The notes: generated from the letters alone by a model not told the origin. A stretch of DNA of 41,376 nucleotides from an uncultured Eubacterium sp. (GCA_900552795.1 USBB01000022.1:1-41376), one strand, 5' to 3'. Positions 1 through 8,402 are shown, numbered from the stretch's first letter. A program made the numbers and translations.

Positions 1-1493
1 ATCAGATGATTGCAAAGGGGGATATTTATGAAAGTAAAAACTATCACAATGTGGTGTTCGTTGGAAGAGACAAAGAACAGAATCCCAGATATACAGCTAT
101 GCGGGGAACCGATGAGAACCGATATCGTGGGGAAGCAAGAGGTTCAGAAAAAGCCTATGGATTTGGCCATATAGGAACGGATGAAAAACTATTTGTGTTT
201 GAATCTCCCGTTGATCTTTTGTCTTATATCACCGCAGTTCCGGAAGAATGGGAAAAGCATAGTTATATTTCCCTGGGAGGATTGAGTGAAAAAGCAATGA
301 AACGGATGTATACAGAATATCCTCATATCCATTCCATCTACTTGTGTCTGGATAATGATGAGCCTGGAAATGAGAGATGCAGGCAGTTTGTTTCTCTTAT
401 TCCGGAGGAACTGAGTGTGTACCGATTAGAACCGGTGAAGAAAGACTGGAATGAATGTCTGGTAGCAGAAGTTCCGGTAGAAAATATGGCAAAGCAGATG
501 TGTTGGAGAGATGCCAGGGAAAAACCAGTTCCGGTCATGAAGATGTCGGAGGTTGAGGAAACGGTGGTCCAGTGGCTATGGTATCCGTTCATTCCCTTTG
601 GAAAGGTTACTTTGATCCAGGGAAATCCGGGAAAAGGAAAAACATGGCTTGCAATGGCAATCGCCGCATACTGTACGAATGGAAAAGAACTTCCCAATGC
701 ACTTCCCATAGAACCCTTTAATGTGTTGTATCAAACAGCAGAGGATGGGATAGCAGATACCATTAAGCCTAGATTAGCAAAATGTGGTGCAGATATGACA
801 AGGGTGCGATTCATCAATGAAGATGAAAAACAGCTTTCTATGACGGACGATCGGATTGAAAAAGCCATCCGCCAGAACAATGTACGCCTCATGATCATGG
901 ATCCCATACAGGCTTATCTGGGAGCCAATGTGGATATGAACCGGGCGAATGAGATCCGTCCCTTATTTCGACATCTCAGTACGATTGCAGAGAGAACTGG
1001 ATGTGCCATTGTTCTCATTGGACATTTGAATAAGTCATCGGGAAGTCAGAGCGATTACCGTTCCTTGGGATCCATTGATATCGCAGCGGCAGTACGAAGC
1101 ATCTTATTTGTAGAAAAGGTGGAAAAAGAGAAGGAACAGGATATCCGAGTGGTATATCAGCAAAAGGATTCTCTTGCTAAGAAGGAAAATCCGGTAGCGT
1201 TTTCTTTAGGAGAAGAAGGCTTAAAATGGTTAGGAGAATACGATATATCCATTGAAGATCTGCTGATGGGGAAAGCAGGAACGAAAAAGGAAACGAAACT
1301 GGAAAAGGCACAGAAGTTGATCCTGGAGTTATTAAACAAACGAAAAGTAATGTGTTTAGAAGAATTAGAGGCAGAACTACTAGCCTATGGGATTTCTTCC
1401 AGAACAGGAAGAGATGCAAGAAAGCAATTGGAAAGTAGATTAAGCTATGACTGGTGTCAGGGAAGAAAAACAGTTGCGTTAATCACAGAATAA
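1..1493 (+). CDS. Toprim / RecA-like ATPase replication protein (5' partial)
   Basis: The reading frame is open to the window edge, so the gene very probably begins upstream; the first in-window ATG (position 6) has no ribosome binding site before it. Numbering from that ATG, residues about 55-140 look like a Toprim fold, with an acidic LDNDEPG motif near 115-121. The preceding residues look like the end of a DUF3991-type primase-associated domain. A RecA/RepA-like ATPase follows, with Walker A GNPGKGKT at 206-213 and a Walker B-like LMIMDP near 298, then GHLNKSSGS and a C-terminal winged-helix-like tail. Such Toprim-plus-AAA_25 proteins are thought to act as a primase/helicase in replication of mobile elements. 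Family assignment rests on motifs only; the helicase role is inferred from relatives such as RepA. Confidence 0.75.
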   Translation, partial: QMIAKGDIYESKNYHNVVFVGRDKEQNPRYTAMRGTDENRYRGEARGSEKAYGFGHIGTDEKLFVFESPVDLLSYITAVPEEWEKHSYISLGGLSEKAMKRMYTEYPHIHSIYLCLDNDEPGNERCRQFVSLIPEELSVYRLEPVKKDWNECLVAEVPVENMAKQMCWRDAREKPVPVMKMSEVEETVVQWLWYPFIPFGKVTLIQGNPGKGKTWLAMAIAAYCTNGKELPNALPIEPFNVLYQTAEDGIADTIKPRLAKCGADMTRVRFINEDEKQLSMTDDRIEKAIRQNNVRLMIMDPIQAYLGANVDMNRANEIRPLFRHLSTIAERTGCAIVLIGHLNKSSGSQSDYRSLGSIDIAAAVRSILFVEKVEKEKEQDIRVVYQQKDSLAKKENPVAFSLGEEGLKWLGEYDISIEDLLMGKAGTKKETKLEKAQKLILELLNKRKVMCLEELEAELLAYGISSRTGRDARKQLESRLSYDWCQGRKTVALITE

Positions 1494-1497
1494 AAGA

Positions 1498-1596
1498 TGA
1501 CATTGGCAAAAAACTACTTTGGCATTGGCAGTCTTTATAGATACCTTTGCCAGCCGCCAATGTCAAAGATATTTACCATTTATTTCAAAAAATGGT
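1498..1596. repeat. Cluster of inverted repeats between the replication gene and xis
   Basis: Five bases after the replication gene stop, TGACATTGGC (1498-1507) is matched by a perfect inverted copy GCCAATGTCA (1556-1565). A second copy of the left arm, CTTTGGCATTGGC (1517-1529), pairs with GCCAATGTCAAAG (1556-1568) with one G-T mismatch, so the two left arms compete for one right arm. A further hairpin, ACCATTT (1575-1581) with AAATGGT (1590-1596), follows. No run of T marks a simple terminator. Possible roles are recombinase arm sites, a replication or regulatory repeat, or an RNA switch ahead of xis/int. Confidence 0.5.
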
Positions 1597-1652
1597 CGTG
1601 TGTATTGCGAGGTGAAATTTATGCTATGCACGTAAAACAGGGAAAGGATATT

Positions 1653-1853
1653 ATGAATAAACCATATGTACCGATTTATGAAAAGGTGGCTCTTACAATT
1701 GAAGAGGCAGCTGAATATAGTAATATTGGACAAAATAGAATTAGTAATTTATTAAAAGAGCCACGATGTCCATTTGTACTTTATGTAGGAGCTAAAAAAC
1801 TTGTAAAGAGAAAAGAATTTGAAAGATTTATTTCGGAAAATATAGAGATTTAA
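1653..1853 (+). CDS. xis: Tn916-type excisionase
   Basis: This is a 66-residue protein in the size class of Tn916 Xis (about 67 residues). It starts MNKPYVPIYEKVALTIEEAA and continues with a helix-turn-helix-like segment (EYSNIGQNRISNLL) and a basic tail (KKLVKRKEF), the layout of DNA-bending excisionases. Such proteins bind near the attachment site and direct the integrase toward excision. The ATG at 1653 is chosen because GGAAAGG lies 5 bases upstream and the product then matches the family length; the frame is open further upstream but that part has no family resemblance. It is followed 99 bases later by the integrase, the usual xis-int order. Confidence 0.8.
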   Translation: MNKPYVPIYEKVALTIEEAAEYSNIGQNRISNLLKEPRCPFVLYVGAKKLVKRKEFERFISENIEI

Positions 1854-1882
1854 GAGATAGGAGATGAGATGGAAATTGAATA

Positions 1883-1911
1883 TTCACAAAGATAAAATGG
1901 TATGGTATAAT
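1883..1911 (+). promoter_or_regulatory. Putative promoter for int
   Basis: TTCACA (1883-1888) is 17 bases from TATAAT (1906-1911), which is preceded by TG plus one base, giving an extended -10. The integrase ribosome binding site AAAGGAG (1939-1945) is downstream. This would let int be expressed separately from xis. Assigned by eye. Confidence 0.45.
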
Positions 1912-1952
1912 ATAAGATACTGTATTAGGGCTTCTTTGAAAGGAGCTAAAAT

Positions 1953-3083
1953 ATGGGAAAAGATTTAAAAGGCAAAGAACTTGGTGTGGGTATATCACAG
2001 GAAAGTACAGGATTATACTCCGCAAGATTTGTAGATCGGTTTGGAAAGAGAAAGCATAAACGATTCAAAAAGCTACAAGAGTGTAGAGCTTGGCTTGCAG
2101 ATGCGATTTATGTAGATGAACATAGTGATATTTCAATGCCATCTGATATGTTGGTGGATCATTGGTTTGATTACTGGATTGGAATAAAGAAGAAAACAGT
2201 CCGTCCGAATACGGTTCGTAATTATACGGAGAGATATATAAGAAATATTAAACCATTGATTGGGAAAATGTCATTATCAGATGTGAAACCTCTACATTGT
2301 CAAAAGATATTTTATGATATGGCGGATCAAGGCTATCGTACGTCTACGATTTATCAAGCAAGAATTACATTATATAATATGCTTGAATATGCAAAAGAAA
2401 ATGAAGTATTACGAACGAATCCCTGTAAAAGGTCAGTAAAGAGTGATATGGGAAAACCTTCGGAGAAGAAAGTTGCATTAGAAAGAGATGTGCAAAAAAT
2501 ATTTTTGAGATATGCAGAAGGGCAGAGTTATGAAAATCAGTATCGATTTATTCTTCAAACCGGATTGAGGACAGGCGAATTAGTTGGATTGAAATGGGAA
2601 GATATTGATTTTGAATCTAAAACAATTCAGATTCGCAGGAGTATGGAATACCGTTATAGTGTAAAAGAGTGGCGTATTGGAGAACCAAAGAGTAAATCAG
2701 GTTATCGTACGATACCTTTAACAGAAGAAGCGGTTGCTATACTGAATAAACAAAAAGAAAAGAATAAGTGGATTTCAGAAATTTCAAAAGAATGGGAAGA
2801 GTTTGTGTTTCTGTGCAGAAAGGGGACACCAGTTAAGAACAGTACATATGATACGGCATTGTTTAAGATTTGTGACAAAGCACAGATTCCTAGATTTTCA
2901 ATGCATATTTTGAGACATACATTTGCTACTAGATGTATTGAAGCAGGTATGAAGCCCAAAACACTTCAAATGCTACTGGGCCATTCAAATATTGGAATTA
3001 CCATGAACTTATATGTTCATACTACCGAAGAAGAAAAGAAAAAAGAAATTGATTTGGTAGCAGAAGCGCTTATGGCAATATGA
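1953..3083 (+). CDS. int: Tyrosine recombinase / integrase
   Basis: This 376-residue site-specific recombinase of the phage/Tn916 integrase family catalyses integration and excision of the element at 1-3147. The N-terminus (GVGISQESTGLYSARF, then RFGKRKHKRF) resembles the arm-binding domain. A core-binding SAM-like domain spans roughly residues 65-165. The catalytic domain carries Arg in TGLRTGELVGLKW, the beta-hairpin Lys region (PKSKSGYRTIPL), HILRHTFATR with His and Arg, LLGHSNIGIT with the second His, and the nucleophile Tyr in MNLYVHT. All catalytic residues are present, so the enzyme should be active. ATG at 1953 has AAAGGAG 7 bases upstream. The stop codon overlaps the first of two short direct repeats, and ychF starts 83 bases further on. 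Confidence 0.92.
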   Translation: MGKDLKGKELGVGISQESTGLYSARFVDRFGKRKHKRFKKLQECRAWLADAIYVDEHSDISMPSDMLVDHWFDYWIGIKKKTVRPNTVRNYTERYIRNIKPLIGKMSLSDVKPLHCQKIFYDMADQGYRTSTIYQARITLYNMLEYAKENEVLRTNPCKRSVKSDMGKPSEKKVALERDVQKIFLRYAEGQSYENQYRFILQTGLRTGELVGLKWEDIDFESKTIQIRRSMEYRYSVKEWRIGEPKSKSGYRTIPLTEEAVAILNKQKEKNKWISEISKEWEEFVFLCRKGTPVKNSTYDTALFKICDKAQIPRFSMHILRHTFATRCIEAGMKPKTLQMLLGHSNIGITMNLYVHTTEEEKKKEIDLVAEALMAI

Positions 3084-3103
3084 TGGCCCACTAAATGGCC
3101 CAC
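3083..3103 (+). repeat. Two 12-bp-spaced direct repeats, possible recombinase arm sites
   Basis: ATGGCCCAC occurs at 3083-3091 and again at 3095-3103, exactly 12 bases apart, beginning in the integrase stop codon. Short direct repeats next to the core site are typical arm-type binding sites of Tn916/lambda-like integrases. The function is inferred from position. Confidence 0.5.
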
Positions 3104-3123
3104 CTATTAAAGTAAGTATGCTG

Positions 3124-3147
3124 AAATCCCTTGAAATCTAAGGATTT
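3124..3147. other. Probable attachment-site core (att) between int and ychF
   Basis: AAATCC (3124-3129) and GGATTT (3142-3147) form perfect outer arms of a 24-bp imperfect dyad, with further matching positions inside. Tyrosine recombinase cores have this shape: two inverted binding arms around a short crossover region. It lies after int and 3 bases before the ychF ribosome binding site, so the element appears inserted in the ychF 5' leader. The matching copy at the other end is outside the window. Confidence 0.45.
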
Positions 3148-3166
3148 ATAGGAGGAAATAGAAGAA

Positions 3167-4264
3167 ATGAAACTAGGTATCGTAGGACTTCCGAATGTAG
3201 GCAAAAGTACATTGTTTAATTCTTTAACTAAGGCAGGTGCAGAATCGGCAAATTATCCTTTCTGTACAATAGATCCGAATGTTGGCGTTGTTGCAGTTCC
3301 GGATGAAAGACTTGATAAGCTTACAGCACTTTATAATTCAGCAAAGACGACACCAGCGGTTATAGAGTTCGTCGATATTGCCGGATTGGTTAAAGGTGCG
3401 TCAAAAGGTGAGGGGCTTGGAAATCAGTTTCTTGCAAATATCAGGGAAGTTGATGCTATAGTTCATGTGGTAAGATGCTTTGAGGATGCTAATATAGTAC
3501 ATGTTGACGGTTCGGTTAATCCGATAAGGGATATAGAGACAATCAATCTTGAGCTTATTTTTTCTGATATGGAGGTTCTTGAGAGAAGGCTTTCAAAGCA
3601 GAAGAAGGCCTCATATAATAACAAGGATATAGCAAAAGAATGTGATATGCTTGAAAGACTTACGGCATTTCTTGAGGCCGGAAACCTTGCCAAGAATTTT
3701 GAGTGCGAGGATGAGGACGAAGAGAAACTGCTAAAAGAGTACAATCTTCTTACGGCAAAGCCTGTTATTTTTGCTGCTAATGTGACAGAGGAGGATTTGG
3801 CAGATGACGGAAACAGCAACAGTTATGTACAGGCTGTAAGAGAATTTGCAGCTAAGGAAAATTGCGGTGTATTTGTTATATGCGCACAGATTGAGCAGGA
3901 AATTTCTGAGCTTGATGATGATGAGAAGAAGATGTTTCTTGAAGATTTGGGAATAAGTTCATCTGGTCTTGATAAGCTTATCGCGGCAAGTTACAGTCTT
4001 TTAGGACTTATAAGCTATCTTACTGCAGGCGAGACAGAGACAAGGGCATGGACTATCACAAAGGGAACAAAAGCACCTCAGGCTGCCGGGAAAATACACA
4101 GTGATTTTGAGCGCGGCTTTATTAAGGCAGAGGTTGTTTCTTATGAGGATTTAATTGGATGCGGTTCATATAATGCAGCTAAGGAAAAAGGTCTTGTAAG
4201 AATGGAAGGTAAAGATTATGTTGTTAAAGACGGAGATGTTATACTTTTCAGATTTAATGTGTAA
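3167..4264 (+). CDS. ychF: Ribosome-binding ATPase YchF (OBG family)
   Basis: This 365-residue protein is the usual length for YchF/OLA1, an Obg-family P-loop protein that prefers ATP and associates with ribosomes and stress responses. The G1 motif GLPNVGKST is at residues 7-15, the G3 region DIAGLVKGASKGEGLGNQFL follows, and the position of the guanine-specificity NKxD motif reads AANVTEEDL, the variant that explains ATP preference. A coiled-coil insertion lies in the middle and a TGS domain at the C-terminus (ending VVKDGDVILFRFNV). AGGAGG (3150-3155) precedes the ATG by 11 bases. Its upstream neighbour is the integrated element, so its native promoter may have been displaced. A terminator follows. 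Confidence 0.96.
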   Translation: MKLGIVGLPNVGKSTLFNSLTKAGAESANYPFCTIDPNVGVVAVPDERLDKLTALYNSAKTTPAVIEFVDIAGLVKGASKGEGLGNQFLANIREVDAIVHVVRCFEDANIVHVDGSVNPIRDIETINLELIFSDMEVLERRLSKQKKASYNNKDIAKECDMLERLTAFLEAGNLAKNFECEDEDEEKLLKEYNLLTAKPVIFAANVTEEDLADDGNSNSYVQAVREFAAKENCGVFVICAQIEQEISELDDDEKKMFLEDLGISSSGLDKLIAASYSLLGLISYLTAGETETRAWTITKGTKAPQAAGKIHSDFERGFIKAEVVSYEDLIGCGSYNAAKEKGLVRMEGKDYVVKDGDVILFRFNV

Positions 4265-4344
4265 TTCAAAAATACAAAAATTAACAAATAAATAATTTAC
4301 AACATATAGTATGTGGTTTTAAAAATAAACACTATATATGACGG

Positions 4345-4390
4345 AAATGAGTGAAAGTCAGCTGACAGCTGGGTTTTGCTCATTTTTTTT
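4345..4390 (+). terminator. Rho-independent terminator after ychF
   Basis: AAATGAG (4345-4351) pairs with CTCATTT (4379-4385), with an inner CAGCTG-containing hairpin, and the stem runs into eight or more T. It separates ychF from the division cluster. Confidence 0.7.
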
Positions 4391-4402
4391 GCAAAAAAGT
4401 AC

Positions 4403-4429
4403 TTGTATTTATCACAAAATCAGTATAGA
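4403..4429 (+). promoter_or_regulatory. Candidate promoter of the mraZ operon
   Basis: TTGTAT (4403-4408) and TATAGA (4424-4429) are separated by 15 bases, somewhat short. Transcription would begin near 4436, at the start of the AAAGTGG boxes. Weak match, assigned mainly by position. Confidence 0.3.
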
Positions 4430-4437
4430 ATTGAAGG

Positions 4438-4475
4438 AAAGTGGTGGAAAGTGGTAAAAAAGTGGTTTAAAGTGG
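4438..4475 (+). promoter_or_regulatory. MraZ operator: four AAAGTGG boxes
   Basis: AAAGTGG occurs four times, at 4438-4444, 4448-4454, 4459-4465 and 4469-4475, with spacings of 10, 11 and 10 bases (one helical turn). Tandem GTGG-containing boxes upstream of mraZ are the known binding sites of MraZ in E. coli, Mycoplasma and Bacillus. The last box ends 5 bases before the mraZ ribosome binding site GGAGG (4481-4485), so bound MraZ could block transcription of its own operon. Confidence 0.85.
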
Positions 4476-4494
4476 TAGACGGAGGAAGCAGCAT

Positions 4495-4932
4495 ATGTTT
4501 ATGGGGGAATACAACCATATAATTGATGCAAAAGGACGACTGATAGTGCCCGCAAAATTCAGGGAAATTTTGGGGGATAATTTTGTTGTTACTAAAGGTC
4601 TTGATGGCTGCTTATTTGTGTATTCCGATAAGGAGTGGCAGGCGTTTGAAGAAAAACTTAAAACTTTACCGCTCACTAATAAGAATGCCAGACAGTTTAC
4701 ACGTTTTTTCCTTGCAGGAGCGGCACAGGTAGAGGTCGATAAACAGGGAAGAATATTGCTTCCGCAGGTTTTAAGAGAATTTGCAGGTTTGGAGAAAGAG
4801 GTTGTGCTTGTAGGAGTTGCGAGCAGAATAGAAATCTGGAGTAAAGAGCATTGGGATGATTGTATGACAGATTACGATGCTGATATGGATGAAGTGGCAG
4901 AAAATATGGAAAGTCTGGGATTTAGCATATAA
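4495..4932 (+). CDS. mraZ: Transcriptional regulator MraZ
   Basis: This 145-residue protein has two AbrB-like SpoVT halves: MGEYNHIIDAKGRLIVPAKF near the N-terminus and a second DKQGRILLPQVLREFAGL near residue 80, each with the signature D-x-K/Q-GR motif. MraZ forms a ring-shaped oligomer that binds tandem repeats upstream of its own gene and controls the dcw operon; four such boxes lie at 4438-4475. The ATG at 4495 is 9 bases from GGAGG; a second in-frame ATG at 4501 is too far away. It is the first gene of the cluster, with rsmH 42 bases downstream. Confidence 0.96.
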   Translation: MFMGEYNHIIDAKGRLIVPAKFREILGDNFVVTKGLDGCLFVYSDKEWQAFEEKLKTLPLTNKNARQFTRFFLAGAAQVEVDKQGRILLPQVLREFAGLEKEVVLVGVASRIEIWSKEHWDDCMTDYDADMDEVAENMESLGFSI

Positions 4933-4974
4933 TAATGCAGAAAACGTATGCGGTATTTTAGAATGGGGTTAGAT

Positions 4975-5913
4975 ATGGAATTTAAACACAAGTCTGTTCT
5001 TCTTGATGAGACGATTGAAAATCTTAATATAAAATCTGACGGAATATATGTTGACGGTACATTGGGCGGCGGCGGACATTCTTTAGAGATTGCAAAAAGA
5101 CTTGGTGAAAACGGACGTCTTATAGGTATTGATCAGGATGCAGATGCCATTGCAGCGGCGACAGAAAGGCTCAAAGATTACAGTGACAGGGTTACGATAG
5201 TAAGAAATAATTACTGTAATATTGCTGAGATTCTGGATAGTCTTAATATAGACATGGTTGACGGAATTGTGCTTGATTTAGGAGTGTCATCATATCAGCT
5301 CGATACAGCAGAAAGAGGATTTACATATAAAGTTGACGCGCCTCTGGATATGCGTATGGACCAGAGAGAGCAGATAACAGCGAAAGATATTGTAAATGAG
5401 TACAGTGAATTTGACCTTTACAGGATAATAAGGGATTACGGTGAGGACAAATTTGCAAAAAATATAGCTAAGCATATTGTGGCAGCAAGAAAGCTTAAGC
5501 CTGTCGAGACTACTTTTGAATTAAATGAAATAATTAAAGCGGCGATACCTATGAAGTTCAGAGTGGCGACAGGGCATCCGGCTAAAAAAACTTTTCAGGC
5601 GATAAGGATTGAATTAAATCGTGAGCTTGATGTATTAAACGATTCAATAGATACGATGATAGAAAGACTTGATGATAAAGGAAGAATATGTATTATTACA
5701 TTCCATTCACTGGAAGACAGAATTGTAAAAACACGATTTAAAAATAATGAAAATCCTTGTACATGTCCTCCTGATTTTCCGGTATGTGTATGCGGGAACA
5801 AGTCAAAAGGAAAAGTTATTACAAGAAAACCTATAATTCCATCGCCGGAAGAGCTTGAAGAAAATAAGAGGGCAAAAAGTTCAAAACTAAGAGTGTTTGA
5901 AAAGAAATTATAA
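4975..5913 (+). CDS. rsmH: 16S rRNA (cytosine(1402)-N4)-methyltransferase RsmH
   Basis: This protein of 312 residues from the ATG at 4975 (MEFKHKSVLLDETIE) matches the usual family length. It methylates N4 of C1402 in the decoding centre of 16S rRNA using S-adenosylmethionine. The SAM-binding loop DGTLGGGGHS, GIVLDLGVSSYQLD, GFTY with DAPLDMRMD, KKTFQAIRIELN and ITFHSLEDRIVK are all present. The late CTCPPDFPVCVCG segment is the normal Cys-containing tail. Alternative starts at 4948 and 4963 would add residues that the family lacks, and none of the three has a strong ribosome binding site. Conserved second gene of the dcw cluster. Confidence 0.95.
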   Translation: MEFKHKSVLLDETIENLNIKSDGIYVDGTLGGGGHSLEIAKRLGENGRLIGIDQDADAIAAATERLKDYSDRVTIVRNNYCNIAEILDSLNIDMVDGIVLDLGVSSYQLDTAERGFTYKVDAPLDMRMDQREQITAKDIVNEYSEFDLYRIIRDYGEDKFAKNIAKHIVAARKLKPVETTFELNEIIKAAIPMKFRVATGHPAKKTFQAIRIELNRELDVLNDSIDTMIERLDDKGRICIITFHSLEDRIVKTRFKNNENPCTCPPDFPVCVCGNKSKGKVITRKPIIPSPEELEENKRAKSSKLRVFEKKL

Positions 5914-5934
5914 TATAGCCGGGGGAGAATGAGA

Positions 5935-6444
5935 ATGGCAAAAAATGTTTACAATATAAGAAATAGCCGAAGCGTTACAAAGAGTGCTTACGTTAGCGGC
6001 AGTACGGTAAGAAAGTTGTATGTTGCGCAGCCAGAACCAGAAAGACAGAGAAGAGTTCAAAAGACACAGGAAGAAAAAAGGCAGGAAGCGTTAAGAATAA
6101 AGAAGATAAACAGAGCTAACAGAATAAATTTTCTGTATACGGCTGCTGTTACAGGCGTTGTTGTGGTAATATTTGCAATTTGCTGCCAGTATCTTAGCTT
6201 ACAGTCAAACGTTAAGAAAAATGCAGGTGCAGTTTCAAAGCTTCAGACAGAACTTAACAATATTACAACACAAAATGATGAGCTTGAAGTTGAGATAAAT
6301 GCGGGAATAAATTATGACAGCCTGTATAATACTGCGGTAAATGAACTTGGCATGGTTTATCCTGAATCAGATCAGGTTATTACATATGACGCAGGTGTCA
6401 GTGAATATGTTAAGCAATATTCAAATATACCGGATGCAGAATAG
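5935..6444 (+). CDS. ftsL: Cell division protein FtsL-like
   Basis: This 169-residue bitopic membrane protein has a basic cytoplasmic N-terminus (repeated R and K, residues about 1-60), one membrane segment (around FLYTAAVTGVVVVIFAIC), then a short coiled coil (LQTELNNITTQNDELEVEI). This is the FtsL/DivIC architecture; in the divisome FtsL pairs with DivIC and FtsQ and helps activate the septal synthase FtsW-PBP2B. Sequence is poorly conserved in this family, so the call rests on architecture and position between rsmH and pbpB. ATG 5935 is preferred over 5929 because GGGGGAG (5921-5927) is 7 bases from it. Confidence 0.85.
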   Translation: MAKNVYNIRNSRSVTKSAYVSGSTVRKLYVAQPEPERQRRVQKTQEEKRQEALRIKKINRANRINFLYTAAVTGVVVVIFAICCQYLSLQSNVKKNAGAVSKLQTELNNITTQNDELEVEINAGINYDSLYNTAVNELGMVYPESDQVITYDAGVSEYVKQYSNIPDAE

Positions 6445-6486
6445 CAAGACAAAATACATTAGTAATTACAAGGTTGGGAGAATGTT

Positions 6487-8379
6487 ATGGCTGCAATGAA
6501 TGAACAACAAAGGAAAAACAGATACAGGAAGAAAAGAGCAATGCTAAGAAGAGTACAAAACAAAGTCAGCGTTGCTTTTTTTATTATAGTTATAGGTCTG
6601 TTGGCACTGGCTACGAGAATACTGATAATAAATTACAGCAAATCAGAAGCGTATTCGAGAGAAGTGTTAAACCATCAGTCTTATACATCTACTACAATAC
6701 CTTACAAAAGAGGGCAGATACTTGATGCTAATGGAACAGTCTTAGCTTATAGTGAGAAAGTTTATAATCTTATACTGGACCCTAAGCTCGTGCTGTCTGA
6801 TGAAAAGTACAGACAGCCAACACTTGATGCATTGACAAGCTGTTTTGAACTGGACAGGGCAGAGCTTGAAAATATTCTTGCAACAAAGCCTGACAGTCAG
6901 TACGAAAAACTTGCAAAAGAGCTTACTTCAGATGAAATTGCAGGCTTTAAGGAACTTCAGAAAGATAAAGAAAATAATCCTGATATAAAAGGTGTATGGT
7001 TTGAGGAAAGCTACATACGAAAATATCCGTTTTCAACGCTTGCATGTGATGCGATAGGGTTTGCGAGTGCAGTAAACGGAGGTGAGCTCGGACTGGAGTT
7101 TTATTATAATGATGAATTATCGGGAACTGATGGAAGCACATATAGCTATGTTGATGAAAATCTTGATGTGAAATCTTCACAAAAAAAGGCCGTTGACGGA
7201 AATAATCTTGTTACAACGATTGATTACCAGATACAGTCAATAGTTGAAAAAAAGATACTTGAGCTTAATGAGGAAAGACCGTCAACGTCGACATCGGTTG
7301 TGGTAATGAACCCTAATACAGGCGGAGTGCTTGCTATGGCAAGCTATCCGAACTTTGATTTGAATAATCCGAGAGATTTGTCGGCAATTTATACACCGGA
7401 ACAGCTTGAAAAGATGTCAGATGAGGAAATGACAACAGCAATGTATGCGCTTTGGAAAAATTATTGCGTATCTTCTATTATTGAACCTGGTTCTACATTT
7501 AAACCATTTACGGTAGCAGCCGGACTTGAGGAGGGAGTTATTTCTGCTGATGAAAGCTTTGAGTGTACCGGCAGTCAGAAGGTAGCAGACTGGACAATAA
7601 ACTGTCACGCTATAAAGATAGGCGGACATGGAACAATTGACTTAAGGCACAGTCTTATGCTTTCCTGTAACCCTGCAATGATGCAGATTGCAGAAAAGCT
7701 CGGAGGAGAGAAACTTTCAAAATATGAGAGCCTTTTTGGATTTGGAAGCAAAACCAACATAGATTTGCCGGGAGAAGAGTATGGTCTTATAAAAGACGAG
7801 GATATGTCAGAGGTAGATGCTGCAACTAATTCTTTCGGGCAGAATCTTAATGTTACAATGGTTCAGATGGCATCGGCGTTTTCGTCTCTGGTTAACGGAG
7901 GAAATTATTATCAGCCGCATATGATTAAGAGAATAGAAAAAAGTACAGGTGAAGTTGTAAAAAATATTGAACCCGTTGTTGTGAGGCAGACGGTTACTGC
8001 TGATACATCAGAGCTTATAAGAGATTTCCTTCGCTCTGTAGTTGATGAGGGAACTGCAAGTAAAGCTGGGGTTACAGGCTATGATATAGGAGGAAAAACA
8101 GGTACGGCACAGAAACAGCCACGTGAGGAAAGAAAGTGGGTGTCTTCATTTATAGGATGTGCTCCTACTAAAAATCCGCAGGTTGTTATATATACTGTTG
8201 TGGATGAGCCTTATCAGACAAGCGGAACTACAAACGGTTCTTCGGATTCATTAAATCTTTCACATGAGATACTTGAAGAAATCCTTCCGTATCTTAATAT
8301 TTATAAGGACAGTCAGGCGCAGGACAATACATCTGATGTAGAGGTTGAGGGTGCAGTTGATGTACCGTCTACAGAATAA
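6487..8379 (+). CDS. pbpB: Class B penicillin-binding protein (PBP2B/FtsI type)
   Basis: This 630-residue septal peptidoglycan transpeptidase has an N-terminal anchor (about residues 28-49), a class B dimerization domain (RGQILDANGTVLA), and a transpeptidase domain with all three active-site motifs: STFK at 336-339, SCN at 393-395 and KTGT at 537-540. The C-terminus is a short acidic tail without PASTA domains. It would crosslink septal wall with FtsW during division. GGGAG lies 6 bases before the ATG. It is the first of two tandem class B enzymes; this one keeps canonical motifs and so is the better candidate for the vegetative FtsI. The pbpB/spoVD split is inferred from gene order. Confidence 0.9.
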   Translation: MAAMNEQQRKNRYRKKRAMLRRVQNKVSVAFFIIVIGLLALATRILIINYSKSEAYSREVLNHQSYTSTTIPYKRGQILDANGTVLAYSEKVYNLILDPKLVLSDEKYRQPTLDALTSCFELDRAELENILATKPDSQYEKLAKELTSDEIAGFKELQKDKENNPDIKGVWFEESYIRKYPFSTLACDAIGFASAVNGGELGLEFYYNDELSGTDGSTYSYVDENLDVKSSQKKAVDGNNLVTTIDYQIQSIVEKKILELNEERPSTSTSVVVMNPNTGGVLAMASYPNFDLNNPRDLSAIYTPEQLEKMSDEEMTTAMYALWKNYCVSSIIEPGSTFKPFTVAAGLEEGVISADESFECTGSQKVADWTINCHAIKIGGHGTIDLRHSLMLSCNPAMMQIAEKLGGEKLSKYESLFGFGSKTNIDLPGEEYGLIKDEDMSEVDAATNSFGQNLNVTMVQMASAFSSLVNGGNYYQPHMIKRIEKSTGEVVKNIEPVVVRQTVTADTSELIRDFLRSVVDEGTASKAGVTGYDIGGKTGTAQKQPREERKWVSSFIGCAPTKNPQVVIYTVVDEPYQTSGTTNGSSDSLNLSHEILEEILPYLNIYKDSQAQDNTSDVEVEGAVDVPSTE

Positions 8380-8402
8380 TAAATTGGTGTAAATTATGAA
8401 TA

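Larger units (their letters stand above)
1..3147. mobile_element. Integrase-proximal end of an integrated element (ICE or mobilizable island)
   Basis: A Toprim/RecA-like replication gene, a small excisionase and a tyrosine recombinase lie in one direction and end just before the housekeeping gene ychF. This order (replication protein, xis, int, attachment site) is typical of the int end of integrative conjugative or mobilizable elements in Clostridia. The far end and any conjugation genes lie outside the window, so the class of element cannot be decided. The right boundary is placed at the dyad at 3124-3147, an inference from its position between int and ychF. Confidence 0.75.

Noticed and set aside
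1497..1652. In-frame extension of the excisionase ORF upstream of 1653
   Set aside because: No ribosome binding site, no resemblance to Xis proteins, and it overlaps the inverted-repeat cluster.
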